Assembly (NCBI RefSeq): GCF_003945765.1
Contig: NZ_CP027712.1
Coordinates: forward strand, 3,596,001-3,660,000
DNA from: Pseudomonas chlororaphis subsp. chlororaphis
GTDB lineage: Bacteria > Pseudomonadota > Gammaproteobacteria > Pseudomonadales > Pseudomonadaceae
Direction: 5' to 3'
DNA: 64,000 bases
Positions 9,161-17,782 of this stretch are shown here, in pieces (position 1 is the first letter of the stretch; each line of letters starts with the position of its first letter). The translations under genes and the position numbers were made by a program. A model generated the notes under the pieces. It was not told the origin of the DNA. It made no database searches and was given only the letters and a program-made list of their open reading frames with translations.

Positions 9161-10063
9161 ATGAACCCCAGACGACTCACTCCGTCGATGTCGGTGCTGG
9201 TGGCCTTCGAGGCCGCGGCGCGGCATGGCAGCTTCACCAAGGCCGCCGAAGAACTGGCGCTGACCCAGAGCGCCGTCAGCCGCCAGGTCCAGGCCCTGGA
9301 GTCACTGCTGGAAGTGCCGCTGTTCAGCCGTGACGGCCGGCATATCGAGCTGACCGCCGCCGGCGCGCTGTATCACCACGAACTGGCGGCGGCCCTGGCG
9401 CGGATCCGCAACGCCACCTTGCAGACCATCGCCCACAAGGCTGGCGGCGGTCCGCTGCACCTGGCGGTGCTGCCGACCTTCGGCTCGAAATGGCTGCTGC
9501 CGCGCATGCATGACTTTTACGCCAGCCATCCGGGCACCCTGGTGCATATCCATTCGCGGATCGTCACCAGCGACCTGTCGAAAGACACCGCCGACATGCA
9601 CGCGATCATCTGCGCCGGCACCGGCCACTGGCCCGGCTACGAGGCCCATCGGCTGCTGTCGGAAAAGCTCACGGTGGTGGCCAGCCCCAAGGCCCTGCCC
9701 GAGCACGCTTCGATGTCCGTCGCCGAGGTGGCCGGGCAGCTGCTGCTGAACGTGGTGTCGCGTCCCGACGCCTGGCCCGAGTGGTTCGAGCAGAACGGCT
9801 TGCATCCGCGGGCGATGCGCATGGGCCCGGGGTTCGAACTGACCGCGCACCTGATCCAGGCGGTGGTCGCCGGCATCGGCATCGGCCTGGTGCCGCGCAT
9901 CCTGGTGCAGGACGAGATTCACAGCGGCGAGCTGGTGGCGCTGTTCGAGCCGGTGGACAGCGGCCGCGGCTATTACCTGGCCTACCCCAGCCGCTATCAG
10001 CACCTGCCATCGTTGCAGGCGTTCAGCCGCTGGCTGCTGTCGATCCCCTTTCCCGACAGCTGA
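9161..10063 (+). CDS. LysR-family transcriptional regulator (GcvA-like)
   Basis: The 300-residue protein has an N-terminal winged helix-turn-helix (residues about 8-66, with FTKAAEELALTQSAVSRQVQALE) and a C-terminal effector-binding domain. The wording RLTPSMSVLVAFEAAARHGSF is typical of the GcvA subgroup. It is divergent from ydiJ, which suggests it controls that gene in response to a hydroxyacid; this is inference. Its stop lies one base from the stop of the convergent dioxygenase gene, leaving no room for a terminator. Confidence 0.85.
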   Translation: MNPRRLTPSMSVLVAFEAAARHGSFTKAAEELALTQSAVSRQVQALESLLEVPLFSRDGRHIELTAAGALYHHELAAALARIRNATLQTIAHKAGGGPLHLAVLPTFGSKWLLPRMHDFYASHPGTLVHIHSRIVTSDLSKDTADMHAIICAGTGHWPGYEAHRLLSEKLTVVASPKALPEHASMSVAEVAGQLLLNVVSRPDAWPEWFEQNGLHPRAMRMGPGFELTAHLIQAVVAGIGIGLVPRILVQDEIHSGELVALFEPVDSGRGYYLAYPSRYQHLPSLQAFSRWLLSIPFPDS

Positions 10064-10064
10064 C

Positions 10065-10826
10065 TCAGTCGTATTCCGCTTCCTCATGCTCGCCCAGCAA
10101 CCGCCGCTGGCGCGCCGAGGCCGCCGCCAGCACCTCCGAGTTGAAACGCCAGTGCAGGTAGGGCGAAAACTTCTGCGCCACCATGCGCCGGCCATAGTGC
10201 ACCTGCAGCAGGTAGCGGATGCGTTCGGCGCTGCTGTTCTCGCTGCCGGCATGCCACAGCTCGCTGCGAAACATCAGCGCGTCGCCGGCCTGGCACAGCA
10301 CGGCCTGGGCAGTTTGGCCATGCCAATGTTCCTCGCCGGCCCGTGGCGGCCGCCCGGCGCGATGACTGCCCGGCACCACGCGGGTCGGGCACAGGTCCTG
10401 GTCCATATCGTCCAGGTACAGGTGGCAGGTGCAGATCTGCATCGGCAGCTCGAAGGCCGGATCGCTGAGCAGGCTGCACGGCAGCTGCATCGCCAGGTAA
10501 TCCAGGTGCAGGCCCATCCCCTGGAAACCTGGATGACAGCGCCAGGCGGTCTGGCCGATGACATGGCAATCGTCACCCAGCGCCGCTTCGGCCAGCTCGA
10601 TCACCCCCGGCAGGTCGAGAAACGCCAGCCACAGCGGGTCGCGGTTGAACACGCACTTGTAGTGCTCGAGCAAGCCGCTGTAGTCCCAATGCTGGGGTTC
10701 GAGGCCGTCGATGGCGTGGCGTAGCAAGTTGATCCGGTCCGCGTCGAGCACCCCGGGCAACAGCACGAAGCCTTCGCGGTGCAAGGCCCGCAGGCGTTCG
10801 GCGGTCAGTGCTGGCATGCAGGCCAT
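10065..10826 (-). CDS. Phytanoyl-CoA dioxygenase (PhyH) family protein
   Basis: The 253-residue protein has the non-haem iron triad of 2-oxoglutarate dioxygenases: His107 and Asp109 (GLHLDY) and His192 (ELWHAGSEN), with Arg202/Arg204 placed to bind 2-oxoglutarate. The VPGSH motif at 151-155 is typical of PhyH. It probably hydroxylates a small molecule; the substrate is unknown. A second ATG (10817) is also possible. The upstream small gene stops 5 bases before this start, so the two are likely co-transcribed. Confidence 0.78.
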   Translation of the reverse strand: MACMPALTAERLRALHREGFVLLPGVLDADRINLLRHAIDGLEPQHWDYSGLLEHYKCVFNRDPLWLAFLDLPGVIELAEAALGDDCHVIGQTAWRCHPGFQGMGLHLDYLAMQLPCSLLSDPAFELPMQICTCHLYLDDMDQDLCPTRVVPGSHRAGRPPRAGEEHWHGQTAQAVLCQAGDALMFRSELWHAGSENSSAERIRYLLQVHYGRRMVAQKFSPYLHWRFNSEVLAAASARQRRLLGEHEEAEYD

Positions 10827-10831
10827 GATGG

Positions 10832-11062
10832 CTAGTCGATGGGGCCGATATTGATCAGCCGGTCGCTGCCCAGCCCCGGCACCCTGGCCAGCACCCCGAC
10901 CGGCGTGGCGGCGGAAAACTCGATGACATAGCCCATGCCGCTGCCGTCCTCTTCCATGGCCACCACCCAGCGCGCCACTTCGTCGGGGTTCAGGCTCAGC
11001 GCCCGCGCCACCCGGCGCTGACGGCGTTCCTCGAGCGTTTCGTCCAGGGAGTCGTCGTTCAT
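10832..11062 (-). CDS. Small hypothetical protein upstream of PhyH gene
   Basis: The 76-residue product begins MNDDSLDETLEERRQRR, has a charged N-terminus and a C-terminal half that looks folded (WVVAMEEDGSGMGYVIEFSA). I chose ATG 11062 because GGAGG lies 9 bases upstream; the in-frame TTG three codons earlier is too close to that site. It is tightly coupled to the PhyH gene. I do not recognise the family. The 287 bases from here to the pyocin gene hold no other gene that I can see. Confidence 0.55.
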   Translation of the reverse strand: MNDDSLDETLEERRQRRVARALSLNPDEVARWVVAMEEDGSGMGYVIEFSAATPVGVLARVPGLGSDRLINIGPID

Positions 11063-11349
11063 CTGGCTCAACCTCCGGCGGATAGCAGCCCCTCCGGGCC
11101 TGGTGCGGCCCTTACAACGGCTGTGAAAATCATTGTGGGCAAAAGTTGAATCCCGCTCCGTGCGCCGTGACGAACGGCAGCGTTTAGCGCCAGAAATGGA
11201 TCGCCGGTTTTATCGCCGGCCCACAAGCGAGTTTTCTTTCGAGCGTTTCAGAAAGGGCCTAAAGCGCCGCGCCGGACCGGCCCCCTAGCATGCGTGGCTT
11301 ATCCAGAAGCCGGGGCCGCTCATGCATTTACTGATTTGCGCTTACTGAC

Positions 11350-12738
11350 ATGCGCTTGTTGAAAGCCTCCGACCGGCAGGCATGGAATGCGCACGATCCG
11401 TATTTCGCCGAAACCCAGGTGCGCATGGCGCTGCAACGCAATCGGTCAAGCCTTGCGGGGTTGGACGAGCTGTTGCGCGAGCACTACACGATCAACAGCG
11501 ATCGGGAGATTCTGGCCGCCGTCAGAAACGGCGACTGGGTGCTGGTCACCGACAGCTCCAGCGCAGGAATCGGCAACCTGCTCTGCCCCGCGCCTGAACC
11601 GCAGCCGGTCTACCTTCGGCCAGACCCCTGGCCCGATCCCGTTCCTCGCACCGACCTGGTCTTCGCCAAGTCCATCAGCAGCGCGCCCTGGGGCACCACC
11701 CAGGCCGGCAGCGCCAGCGAGCCCGCAGGCAATTTCGGCAAGACCATGCTGATGGCCTCCTCGGCGACCGAGGTCGGGCTCGGCAGGGTCGCCGGCGAGC
11801 TGCTCCTCAGGAGCTTCGCCTGGTCAGTGCAGATGGCCGGCACCGCGGCCAGGACAGTCAGCGGCCCGGCTGGACAGGTGCTGCTCCTGGCCATGACCCC
11901 GACCCGGCTTGGCGACGACGCCTTCTACAGCGAAGAACAACTGCGCGAGCTGCGTGCCGCCACCACCCGGGTGCGCTTCCAGTTCCGCCGCGACAGCCAG
12001 GGCGCGCTGCAAATCCATGGCATCCACACCAGCGCCCAGTCGGGCCAGGACAGCGTCCCGGTGATCAAGGCCCACTGGAACGCCGACAAAAACGCCATGC
12101 AGGCCCACCTCGGCACGCTCACCATCACCTGGACACCGCACAACGGCCCAGTGGTCACCGCCCCGACGCCCTACCCGGGGGTGACCGACGAACTGGCCAA
12201 CCTCATGGTCCACCCCATCGCCGAAGGCGGCGACAGCCAACTCCAGGGCGCGCCCCTCGACGAGCTTAAGGTCGAAGACTGCATCATCACCTTCCCGATC
12301 GGCAGCGGCCTGCGCTCGTTGTACCTGGTCTTCGCCAAACCCATGGTCAACCCACTGGAAGTCGGCCCGGCGAATGATCTTTCCAGTAGAAGCGCCAAGG
12401 ATGGGTTGGATATTGATCACATACCGTCGCAGAAGGCGTTGGAGTTTTTTTTGAATGAAAACGTTCCGGGCATACCCGAAGCAAAAATAAGGAAACACCT
12501 ACTGAAAGCCCCCAGCATTGCAATTCCCCGGAAGGTGCACCAAAAGTACAGTGAGACGTATGGCGGTAGAAACAACAAGGCCCAGCAGGCTAAGGATGCC
12601 GCTGACCTGCGCACAGCCGTAGACAGCAACCTCGAAGCCATCAAACCCTTCCTGCTTGAAGAAGGCTTCACCGAAGAGCAAGTCGAAAAGGCACGAAGCG
12701 ACCTGCATAACCTCCATCAGGAACAAGGCTGGTATTGA
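11350..12738 (+). CDS. Compact S-type pyocin-domain bacteriocin, putative HNH-type nuclease
   Basis: The 462-residue protein contains a pyocin_S-type translocation domain (about residues 142-320, ending near [20 protein letters not shown]) and a C-terminal toxin module (about 345-462). The toxin has [10 protein letters not shown] (Asp356, His357) and [14 protein letters not shown] (His397), a layout like metal-dependent HNH/endonuclease VII toxins. Classical S pyocins are much longer; here the N-terminal ~140 residues are short and do not look like a receptor-binding domain. The VFAKS...EPAGNFG stretch near 105-130 resembles linkers found in type VI-associated pyocin_S effectors. The base composition becomes AT-richer from about 12370. 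The next gene starts one base after the stop. Target and delivery are inferred. Confidence 0.75.
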   Translation: MRLLKASDRQAWNAHDPYFAETQVRMALQRNRSSLAGLDELLREHYTINSDREILAAVRNGDWVLVTDSSSAGIGNLLCPAPEPQPVYLRPDPWPDPVPRTDLVFAKSISSAPWGTTQAGSASEPAGNFGKTMLMASSATEVGLGRVAGELLLRSFAWSVQMAGTAARTVSGPAGQVLLLAMTPTRLGDDAFYSEEQLRELRAATTRVRFQFRRDSQGALQIHGIHTSAQSGQDSVPVIKAHWNADKNAMQAHLGTLTITWTPHNGPVVTAPTPYPGVTDELANLMVHPIAEGGDSQLQGAPLDELKVEDCIITFPIGSGLRSLYLVFAKPMVNPLEVGPANDLSSRSAKDGLDIDHIPSQKALEFFLNENVPGIPEAKIRKHLLKAPSIAIPRKVHQKYSETYGGRNNKAQQAKDAADLRTAVDSNLEAIKPFLLEEGFTEEQVEKARSDLHNLHQEQGWY

Positions 12739-12739
12739 T

Positions 12740-13222
12740 ATGAACGCTGCAATGATCGATGACTTGGTCAAAAACCTCGGGCGCACTTACCCCGAAATGA
12801 TTGCCTCAGGAATGTATCTACCAGGAGGGCCACCAAAGGGCATCTTTGATGACAGCGACAGGGTGACAGTGTCGCCGGAGCCAGGGATCGAATTGGGTTT
12901 TTGGGCCAGCACTCAACGTTTTGAAAACCTGTTCATTACCTTTCTTGAGGGTTTTGAAGGAGAACCCATATACCGAGGGAGCCTTCCCTACCAGCTCAAA
13001 ACGAAGATGAATCAGGCGTGGGTTAAATCTCAATATGGCGAGCCGCTGGAGTCAGGAGCGCCTTATAGAGTTCCTATCTCCGGCATGACAGGCGGCTGGG
13101 ATAGCTATCGTTTTCCAGGCATGTCCAAGAGCGTCCATGTGTTGTTCAAGTACACCGTTGAAATGGAAGTGGAAGGCATCGTCTTCAGGCTGAACGAAAG
13201 ATCCCAAGCACAGCATCTATAG
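12740..13222 (+). CDS. Probable pyocin immunity protein (DUF6392-like)
   Basis: The 160-residue protein starts one base after the toxin stop codon and shares its AT-rich composition, as expected for the cognate immunity gene. The sequence (for example [17 protein letters not shown] and [14 protein letters not shown]) resembles the DUF6392 group, which I recall next to pyocin-type toxins. It has no signal peptide or membrane segment, so it should act in the cytosol by binding the toxin domain. The immunity role is inferred mainly from position. Confidence 0.7.
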   Translation: MNAAMIDDLVKNLGRTYPEMIASGMYLPGGPPKGIFDDSDRVTVSPEPGIELGFWASTQRFENLFITFLEGFEGEPIYRGSLPYQLKTKMNQAWVKSQYGEPLESGAPYRVPISGMTGGWDSYRFPGMSKSVHVLFKYTVEMEVEGIVFRLNERSQAQHL

Positions 13223-13276
13223 GAAGACAGCCCGTGCTCCCCCAAGCGGAATGAAGCAGCACAAGGTGCTGCTCCC

Positions 13277-13717
13277 TCAATGCCCCCGAATATAGTGCTC
13301 CAACTGCCGAATCAGGTCCGCCTGTTCGACAATCGCTTCCTTCACCAGATCACCAATCGACAGCAAGCCAATCAGTTGCTCGCCTTCCAGCACCGGCAGG
13401 TGGCGCAGGTGGCTGTCGGTCATCACGGCCATGCAGCGTTCGATGCTGTGCTGGCTGTCGGCGGTGACCACGGGGGCGCTCATGATGGCGCGGACCGGGG
13501 TGCCTACCGATGAGCGGCCTTGCAGCACCACCTTGCGTGCATAGTCGCGTTCGCTGATGACGCCGACCACCTGCCCGGCTTCCATCACCGGCAATGCGCC
13601 GACGTTTTTCTGCGCCATCATCTGCAGTGCTTCGAGCACCATCTGGTCCGGGCCGATACTGTGCACCTGGCGGTGTTCCACGGCCTTCAACTTCAGCAAC
13701 TGAGCAGCGGTTTTCAT
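13277..13717 (-). CDS. CBS-domain protein
   Basis: The 146-residue protein consists of two CBS repeats (about residues 13-70 and 78-135), visible as ALPVMEAGQVVGVISERDYARK and HLPVLEGEQLIGLLSIGDLVKE. CBS pairs bind adenine nucleotides and sense energy state. It follows nirBD on the same strand after about 100 bases, but nothing ties it functionally to nitrite reduction. Confidence 0.85.
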   Translation of the reverse strand: MKTAAQLLKLKAVEHRQVHSIGPDQMVLEALQMMAQKNVGALPVMEAGQVVGVISERDYARKVVLQGRSSVGTPVRAIMSAPVVTADSQHSIERCMAVMTDSHLRHLPVLEGEQLIGLLSIGDLVKEAIVEQADLIRQLEHYIRGH

Positions 13718-13821
13718 GGGCGTCTCCGATACTTGAGCAACAGGGGTTCCGGCCCCGCGCCGGGTGGCGCGGAGTCAGGCATGCATATAGGTTGAATCGT
13801 GGATTGGCTAAGGCGCGCGGC

Positions 13822-14211
13822 TTAGCGCACGCCGATTTCCACCACGTCGCCACGCAGCCGCGCCGGCCAGGTGCGCAGGCGTTGCTCCGGGTATTCCAGG
13901 CAGGTGCCGTCGGCCAGGCGGAAGTGCTGCTTGTACAGGGGCGAGGCGATCACCAGCTCATCCTTGATGCAGCCCACCAGGCCACGCCCGATCACGTTGG
14001 CGCCGGACTGCGGGTCGTGGTTGTCGATGGCGTAGAGGGTCTGCTGCGCGGCATCCGGCAGGTAGATCAGCGCCACCTGGGCGCCGTCGTGCCAGACCAC
14101 CACACCGCTGTGGCTGACCAGATCCTGGCGGCTGCACACCGCCTGCCACTGCACGCCGGGCTGCTCGGCGAATCCACTTTCGATAGGTTGCAGGCTTGGC
14201 GACAGGCTCAT
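13822..14211 (-). CDS. nirD: Nitrite reductase (NADH) small subunit
   Basis: The 129-residue NirD is a Rieske-fold subunit that, as usual for NirD, lacks the cluster-binding Cys/His pairs. The segment YAIDNHDPQSGANVIGRG is diagnostic. Its ATG overlaps the nirB stop (ATGA), so the two are translationally coupled. Together they reduce nitrite to ammonium with NADH in the cytosol for nitrogen assimilation. Confidence 0.93.
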   Translation of the reverse strand: MSLSPSLQPIESGFAEQPGVQWQAVCSRQDLVSHSGVVVWHDGAQVALIYLPDAAQQTLYAIDNHDPQSGANVIGRGLVGCIKDELVIASPLYKQHFRLADGTCLEYPEQRLRTWPARLRGDVVEIGVR

Positions 14212-16772
14212 CAGAGCACCTCCTCGGTGACAGGGATCAGGTTGAGTTCGGCGGCCATGATCGGCCGACGCTGGCCGCGTTCCTCGACAAAATGAATGTC
14301 CGGGTCGGGGCGCTGGTCGTTGACGAAGGTGCGGAAGCGCTTGAGTTTTTCCGGGTCCTTGAGGGCGTTGGCCCATTCGCATTCGTAGCGGTCCACCACC
14401 AGTTGCATCTGCGCTTCCAGCTCGGCGCCCAGCCCCAGGCTGTCGTCGATCACCACCGCCTTGAGGTAATCCAGGCCGCCCTCCAGGCTTTCGCGCCACA
14501 CCGAGGTGCGTTGCAGGCGGTCGGCGGTGCGGATGTAGAACATCAGGAAGCGGTCGATGTAGCGGATCAGCGTCTGGTCGTCGAGGTCGGTGGCGAACAG
14601 TTCGGCGTGGCGCGGACGCATGCCGCCGTTGCCGCAGACATACAGGTTCCAGCCGTTCTCGGTGGCGATCACGCCGACGTCCTTGCTCTGCGCCTCGGCG
14701 CATTCGCGGGTGCAGCCGGATACCGCGAACTTCAGCTTGTGCGGCGAGCGCAGGCCCTTGTAGCGGTCCTCGATCTCCAGGGCCATGCGCACGCTGTCCT
14801 GCACGCCGTAGCGGCACCAGGTACTGCCCACGCAGGACTTCACGGTGCGGGTCGACTTGCCATAGGCATGCCCGGTCTCGAAACCGGCGGCGATCAGCTC
14901 GGCCCAGATATCCGGCAACTGGTGCAGTTGGGCGCCGAACAGGTCGATGCGCTGACCGCCGGTGATCTTGGTGTAGAGCTCGTATTTCTTCGCCACCTGG
15001 CCGATCACGATCAGCTTGTCGGCAGTGATCTCGCCACCGGCGATGCGCGGCACCACCGAGTAGGTGCCGTTCTTCTGCATGTTGGCCATGAAGGTGTCGT
15101 TGGTGTCCTGCAGCGGCACCAGGGAGCGGTCCATGATCGGCTGGTTCCAGCACGAGGCGAGGATCGAGCCCACCGCCGGCTTGCAGATATCGCAGCCAAC
15201 GTGGCCGCGGCCATGCTTGGCGAGCATCTCGTCGAAACTGAGGATGCCCTCGACCCGCACCAGCGCGTACAGCTCCTGGCGGGTATAGGCGAAGTGTTCG
15301 CACAGGCTCTTGTCGACGCTGACGCCACGGGCGATCAGCTCATGCTCGAACACCTGCTTGAGCAGGCCGGCGCAGCCGCCGCAACCGGTGCAGGCCTTGG
15401 TCCGGGCCTTGAGCTGGCCGAGCTCGGAACAGCCACCGTCGATGGCCGAGCAGATCGCGCCCTTGGTCACGTTGTGGCAGGAACAGACCGTGGCCGACTC
15501 GGGCAAGGCGCCCGGGCCAAGGGTCGGCGCGCCGGCGCTGGACGGCAGGATCAGGCCGGCCGGTTCGGCGGGCAAGGCGATGCCGTTCTGCATGTATTGC
15601 AGCAAGGTGTCGTAGTAACTGTTGTCGCCCACCAGCACCGCGCCGAGCACCTGCTTGCCGCTGGCATCCACCACCAGGCGCCGGTAGCTGGCGGTGGCCT
15701 CGTCGATGAACTGGTAGCTGCGTGCGCCCGGGGTCAGGCCCTGGGCATCGCCGATGGAACCGACATCCACCCCCAGCAACTTGAGCTTGGTCGACATGTC
15801 CGCGCCCATGAAAGGCTCGCCCGGCTCGCCGCACAGCTGGGCGGCGACGCTGCGGGCCATCTGGTAACCCGGGGCCACCAGGCCGAAGATACTGCCGTTC
15901 CAGCTGGCGCACTCGCCGATCGCGTAGATGTGCGGGTCGCCACTCAGGCACCGGTTGTCCACCACCACGCCGCCACGCGGGCCGATCTCCAGGGCGCAGT
16001 CGCGGGCCAGGGCATCCTGGGCGCGAATCCCGGCGGAGAACACGATCAGGTCGGTTTCGAGGAAGTCGTCGCCGGCGAAGTTCATCCGGTAGCGGTACTG
16101 CTCGCCGGCGCTGATCGACTGGGTGCCCTTGCCCAGGTGCACGCCGACGCCCAGGGCTTCGATCCGCGCCTTCAACGCGCGACCGCCCTGCTCGTCCAGC
16201 TGCACCGGCATCAGCCGCGGCGCGAATTCCACCACATGGGCTTCCAGGCCCAGGCTCTTCAAGGCGTTGGCCGCCTCCAGGCCGAGCAGCCCGCCGCCCA
16301 CCACCACGCCGCGCCGGGCATTGGCGGCCGCGGCGCGGATGGCGTCGAGGTCTTGCAGGGTGCGATAGACCAGGCGCGAGTCGTCTGCGGCGCCCTCGAT
16401 CAGCGGCACGAAGGGATAGGACCCGGTGGCCAGCACCAGCTTGTCGTAATGCACCGGGCCGGCGGCGGTGATGACCTGGCGGTGCTCGCGGTCAATGCGC
16501 AGCACCGCCACCCCCAGGTGCAGGGTCAGGCCCGGGGTCTGGTACAGCGCGGCATCGCCCAGGGCCAGGGATTCGGCGTCGCGACCGGTGAAATACTCGG
16601 ACAGGTGCACCCGGTCGTAGGCGCGCATCGGTTCTTCGCTGAAGACGTGCAGGCGGTACTGCTCGAGGGCACCGCGCGCCACCAGCTGTTCGACGCAATG
16701 ATGTCCGACCATGCCGTTGCCGATCACGATCAGGGTTTTGTGTGTGTTCAAAGGGGCAACAATGGCATTCAT
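14211..16772 (-). CDS. nirB: Nitrite reductase (NADH) large subunit
   Basis: This 853-residue enzyme carries an N-terminal FAD/NAD(P)H reductase (IVIGNGMVGHHCVEQL), a BFD-like [2Fe-2S] domain (CSCHNV...CTGCGGC) and a C-terminal sirohaem/[4Fe-4S] nitrite-reductase domain (CVGSTWCRYG and SGCTRECAEAQ). It reduces nitrite to ammonium by six electrons. I start it at ATG 16772 (MNAIVAPL), the usual Pseudomonas N-terminus, although the ribosome site is weak. The leader upstream carries a sigma-54-like promoter and an ANTAR-type attenuator, so expression probably responds to nitrogen limitation and nitrate/nitrite. Confidence 0.94.
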   Translation of the reverse strand: MNAIVAPLNTHKTLIVIGNGMVGHHCVEQLVARGALEQYRLHVFSEEPMRAYDRVHLSEYFTGRDAESLALGDAALYQTPGLTLHLGVAVLRIDREHRQVITAAGPVHYDKLVLATGSYPFVPLIEGAADDSRLVYRTLQDLDAIRAAAANARRGVVVGGGLLGLEAANALKSLGLEAHVVEFAPRLMPVQLDEQGGRALKARIEALGVGVHLGKGTQSISAGEQYRYRMNFAGDDFLETDLIVFSAGIRAQDALARDCALEIGPRGGVVVDNRCLSGDPHIYAIGECASWNGSIFGLVAPGYQMARSVAAQLCGEPGEPFMGADMSTKLKLLGVDVGSIGDAQGLTPGARSYQFIDEATASYRRLVVDASGKQVLGAVLVGDNSYYDTLLQYMQNGIALPAEPAGLILPSSAGAPTLGPGALPESATVCSCHNVTKGAICSAIDGGCSELGQLKARTKACTGCGGCAGLLKQVFEHELIARGVSVDKSLCEHFAYTRQELYALVRVEGILSFDEMLAKHGRGHVGCDICKPAVGSILASCWNQPIMDRSLVPLQDTNDTFMANMQKNGTYSVVPRIAGGEITADKLIVIGQVAKKYELYTKITGGQRIDLFGAQLHQLPDIWAELIAAGFETGHAYGKSTRTVKSCVGSTWCRYGVQDSVRMALEIEDRYKGLRSPHKLKFAVSGCTRECAEAQSKDVGVIATENGWNLYVCGNGGMRPRHAELFATDLDDQTLIRYIDRFLMFYIRTADRLQRTSVWRESLEGGLDYLKAVVIDDSLGLGAELEAQMQLVVDRYECEWANALKDPEKLKRFRTFVNDQRPDPDIHFVEERGQRRPIMAAELNLIPVTEEVL

Positions 16773-16813
16773 AAATAGCACCCGACCCAAGCCAATCACG
16801 GTTTTTTTAAAGC

Positions 16814-16851
16814 AAAAAAAAAAGCGCCTGAAACCTCACGGTTCCAGGCGC
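16814..16851 (-). terminator. Leader terminator of the nirBD attenuator
   Basis: On the minus strand a 12-bp stem GCGCCTGGAACC / GGTTTCAGGCGC (one G-T pair) closes a GTGA loop and is followed by ten T residues. It lies 42 bases upstream of the nirB start, inside the leader rather than after a gene. Its 5' arm is shared with the second ANTAR hairpin. Confidence 0.88.
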
Positions 16852-16895
16852 CTTTGCCTGTTATTTGCGGTGTGCGATCGGGCTGCTGTGCCTGA
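16845..16895 (-). promoter_or_regulatory. ANTAR-type (NasT-responsive) antiterminator hairpins
   Basis: Reading the minus strand, hairpin P1 (16895-16878) has loop ACAGCA on a TCAGGC/GCCCGA stem with one A-C mismatch. Hairpin P2 (16860-16845) has loop AAAGGC on a perfect CAGGC/GCCTG stem. Both loops are hexamers with A at position 1 and G at position 4, the signature bound by ANTAR proteins such as NasT. The 3' arm of P2 is the 5' arm of the terminator, so P2 and the terminator exclude each other. The linker between hairpins is 17 bases. Confidence 0.75.
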
Positions 16896-16991
16896 CTCAC
16901 CGAGTGCCCATGGCCGGTTGGCCGATCGATCTGCGTTGACCGAGGGGGCGGCCCGCCCGCGACATGCGCGGTGGGGCGTTAGCGGCTGTCT

Positions 16992-17007
16992 TGCAGCCTT
17001 TGTGCCA
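16992..17007 (-). promoter_or_regulatory. Sigma-54-type promoter for nirBD
   Basis: The minus strand reads TGGCACAAAGGCTGCA, matching the -24/-12 consensus (TGGCAC-N5-TTGCA) at correct spacing with one change in the -12 TTGC. Transcription from here would run through the attenuator to nirB with a leader of about 210 bases. A GGTGCA half-site at 17107-17112 could belong to an NtrC site but no full dyad is clear. Confidence 0.65.
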
Positions 17008-17167
17008 GGCGGCGCCGCACGCCTTGAAAGGCCGTGCTGGCGGGGTTGCGCGGTCATTCTGCAAGGATCACGGATAGCCTACCCTGTGCCAGGAATCGCC
17101 TTAGCCTGGTGCAAGGCCGGAGCCGCGAGCCTTATAAAAGTGCAAACTTGGCCGATTCGCCGACGCG

Positions 17168-17782
17168 TCAGCGGGTGGAAGCCAGGCGCTGCAAGAACGC
17201 CGCGCGCCGCTCGCGGTCCTGCTCTTCCTTGGCCAGCAGCTGCGGCAACAGCGCCTCGGCCCGTTGCCCATCGAGGATGAACACGCCGTCGTCGTCGCCG
17301 ATGGCGATATCCCCCGGCTTGACTCGCACCCCGGCCACTTCGATGGGCAGGTTGACCTCCCCTTGCTCGCCGATGCCGCGGGTGGTGTAGGCGCTGACGC
17401 CACGGCTGAACAGCGGCAGGCGATGCTCGCGCAAGGCGGCGACATCGGTGACCGCGCCCTCCACCACCACCCCGGCCAGGCCCTTGATCAACCCGGCCAG
17501 GGTGCGCAGTTCGCCCCAGCAGGCGCACTCCTGATCGCCCACGCACTGGATCACCAGCACGTCCCCCGGTTCGCTGAGCAGCAGCGCGTCGCGCAGGATG
17601 GCGCCATCCGGAGCGAAGACCTTGACCGTGACCACATTGCCGAGCATCCGCAGGCCGTCGAACAGCGGGCGGATACCGCGCAGGTAACCCTCATCGCCAA
17701 AGTGGCCAATGGTCGAGGCCGCGATGCCGTGGTAATGCTCAAGCAAGGCGGCGCTGGCGTGGTGTTGGCGCGGAGCGATCAT
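17168..17782 (-). CDS. RraA-like / class II pyruvate aldolase-fold protein
   Basis: The 204-residue protein has the RraA/HMG-aldolase fold: GDVLVIQCVGDQECACWGEL, GVVVEGAVTDVAAL, and the C-terminal PGDIAIGDDDGVFIL. In active 4-hydroxy-4-methyl-2-oxoglutarate/oxaloacetate-type enzymes the second motif reads D-G-x-x-R-D; here it is E-G-A-V-T-D, so the catalytic Arg is Thr112 while Asp113 remains. I start at ATG 17782, where GAGG is 8 bases upstream; an ATG at 17788 is too close to it. It overlaps the FhuF-like gene by 4 bases and is the last gene of the achromobactin operon. A role with 2-oxo acids of the pathway is conceivable but unproven. Confidence 0.72.
   Translation of the reverse strand: MIAPRQHHASAALLEHYHGIAASTIGHFGDEGYLRGIRPLFDGLRMLGNVVTVKVFAPDGAILRDALLLSEPGDVLVIQCVGDQECACWGELRTLAGLIKGLAGVVVEGAVTDVAALREHRLPLFSRGVSAYTTRGIGEQGEVNLPIEVAGVRVKPGDIAIGDDDGVFILDGQRAEALLPQLLAKEEQDRERRAAFLQRLASTR

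Noticed and set aside
5959..9333. Very long plus-strand open frame opposite ydiJ
   Set aside because: It mirrors the codon pattern of ydiJ in GC-rich DNA; its translation is low-complexity (Arg, Gly, His, Gln) with no domain.
11063..11349. P-box or LexA box for SOS/PrtN control of the pyocin gene
   Set aside because: No ATTGnnGT repeats and no CTGT-N8-ACAG match were found in the upstream interval.
13822..15303. A 493-residue minus-strand frame joining nirD to an upstream extension
   Set aside because: Only the last 129 residues are NirD; the rest is nirB read in the wrong frame. The ATGA overlap at 14211 marks the true start.
14196..16778. Long plus-strand open frame opposite nirB
   Set aside because: Antisense shadow of nirB: compositionally biased, no motif, no ribosome site.
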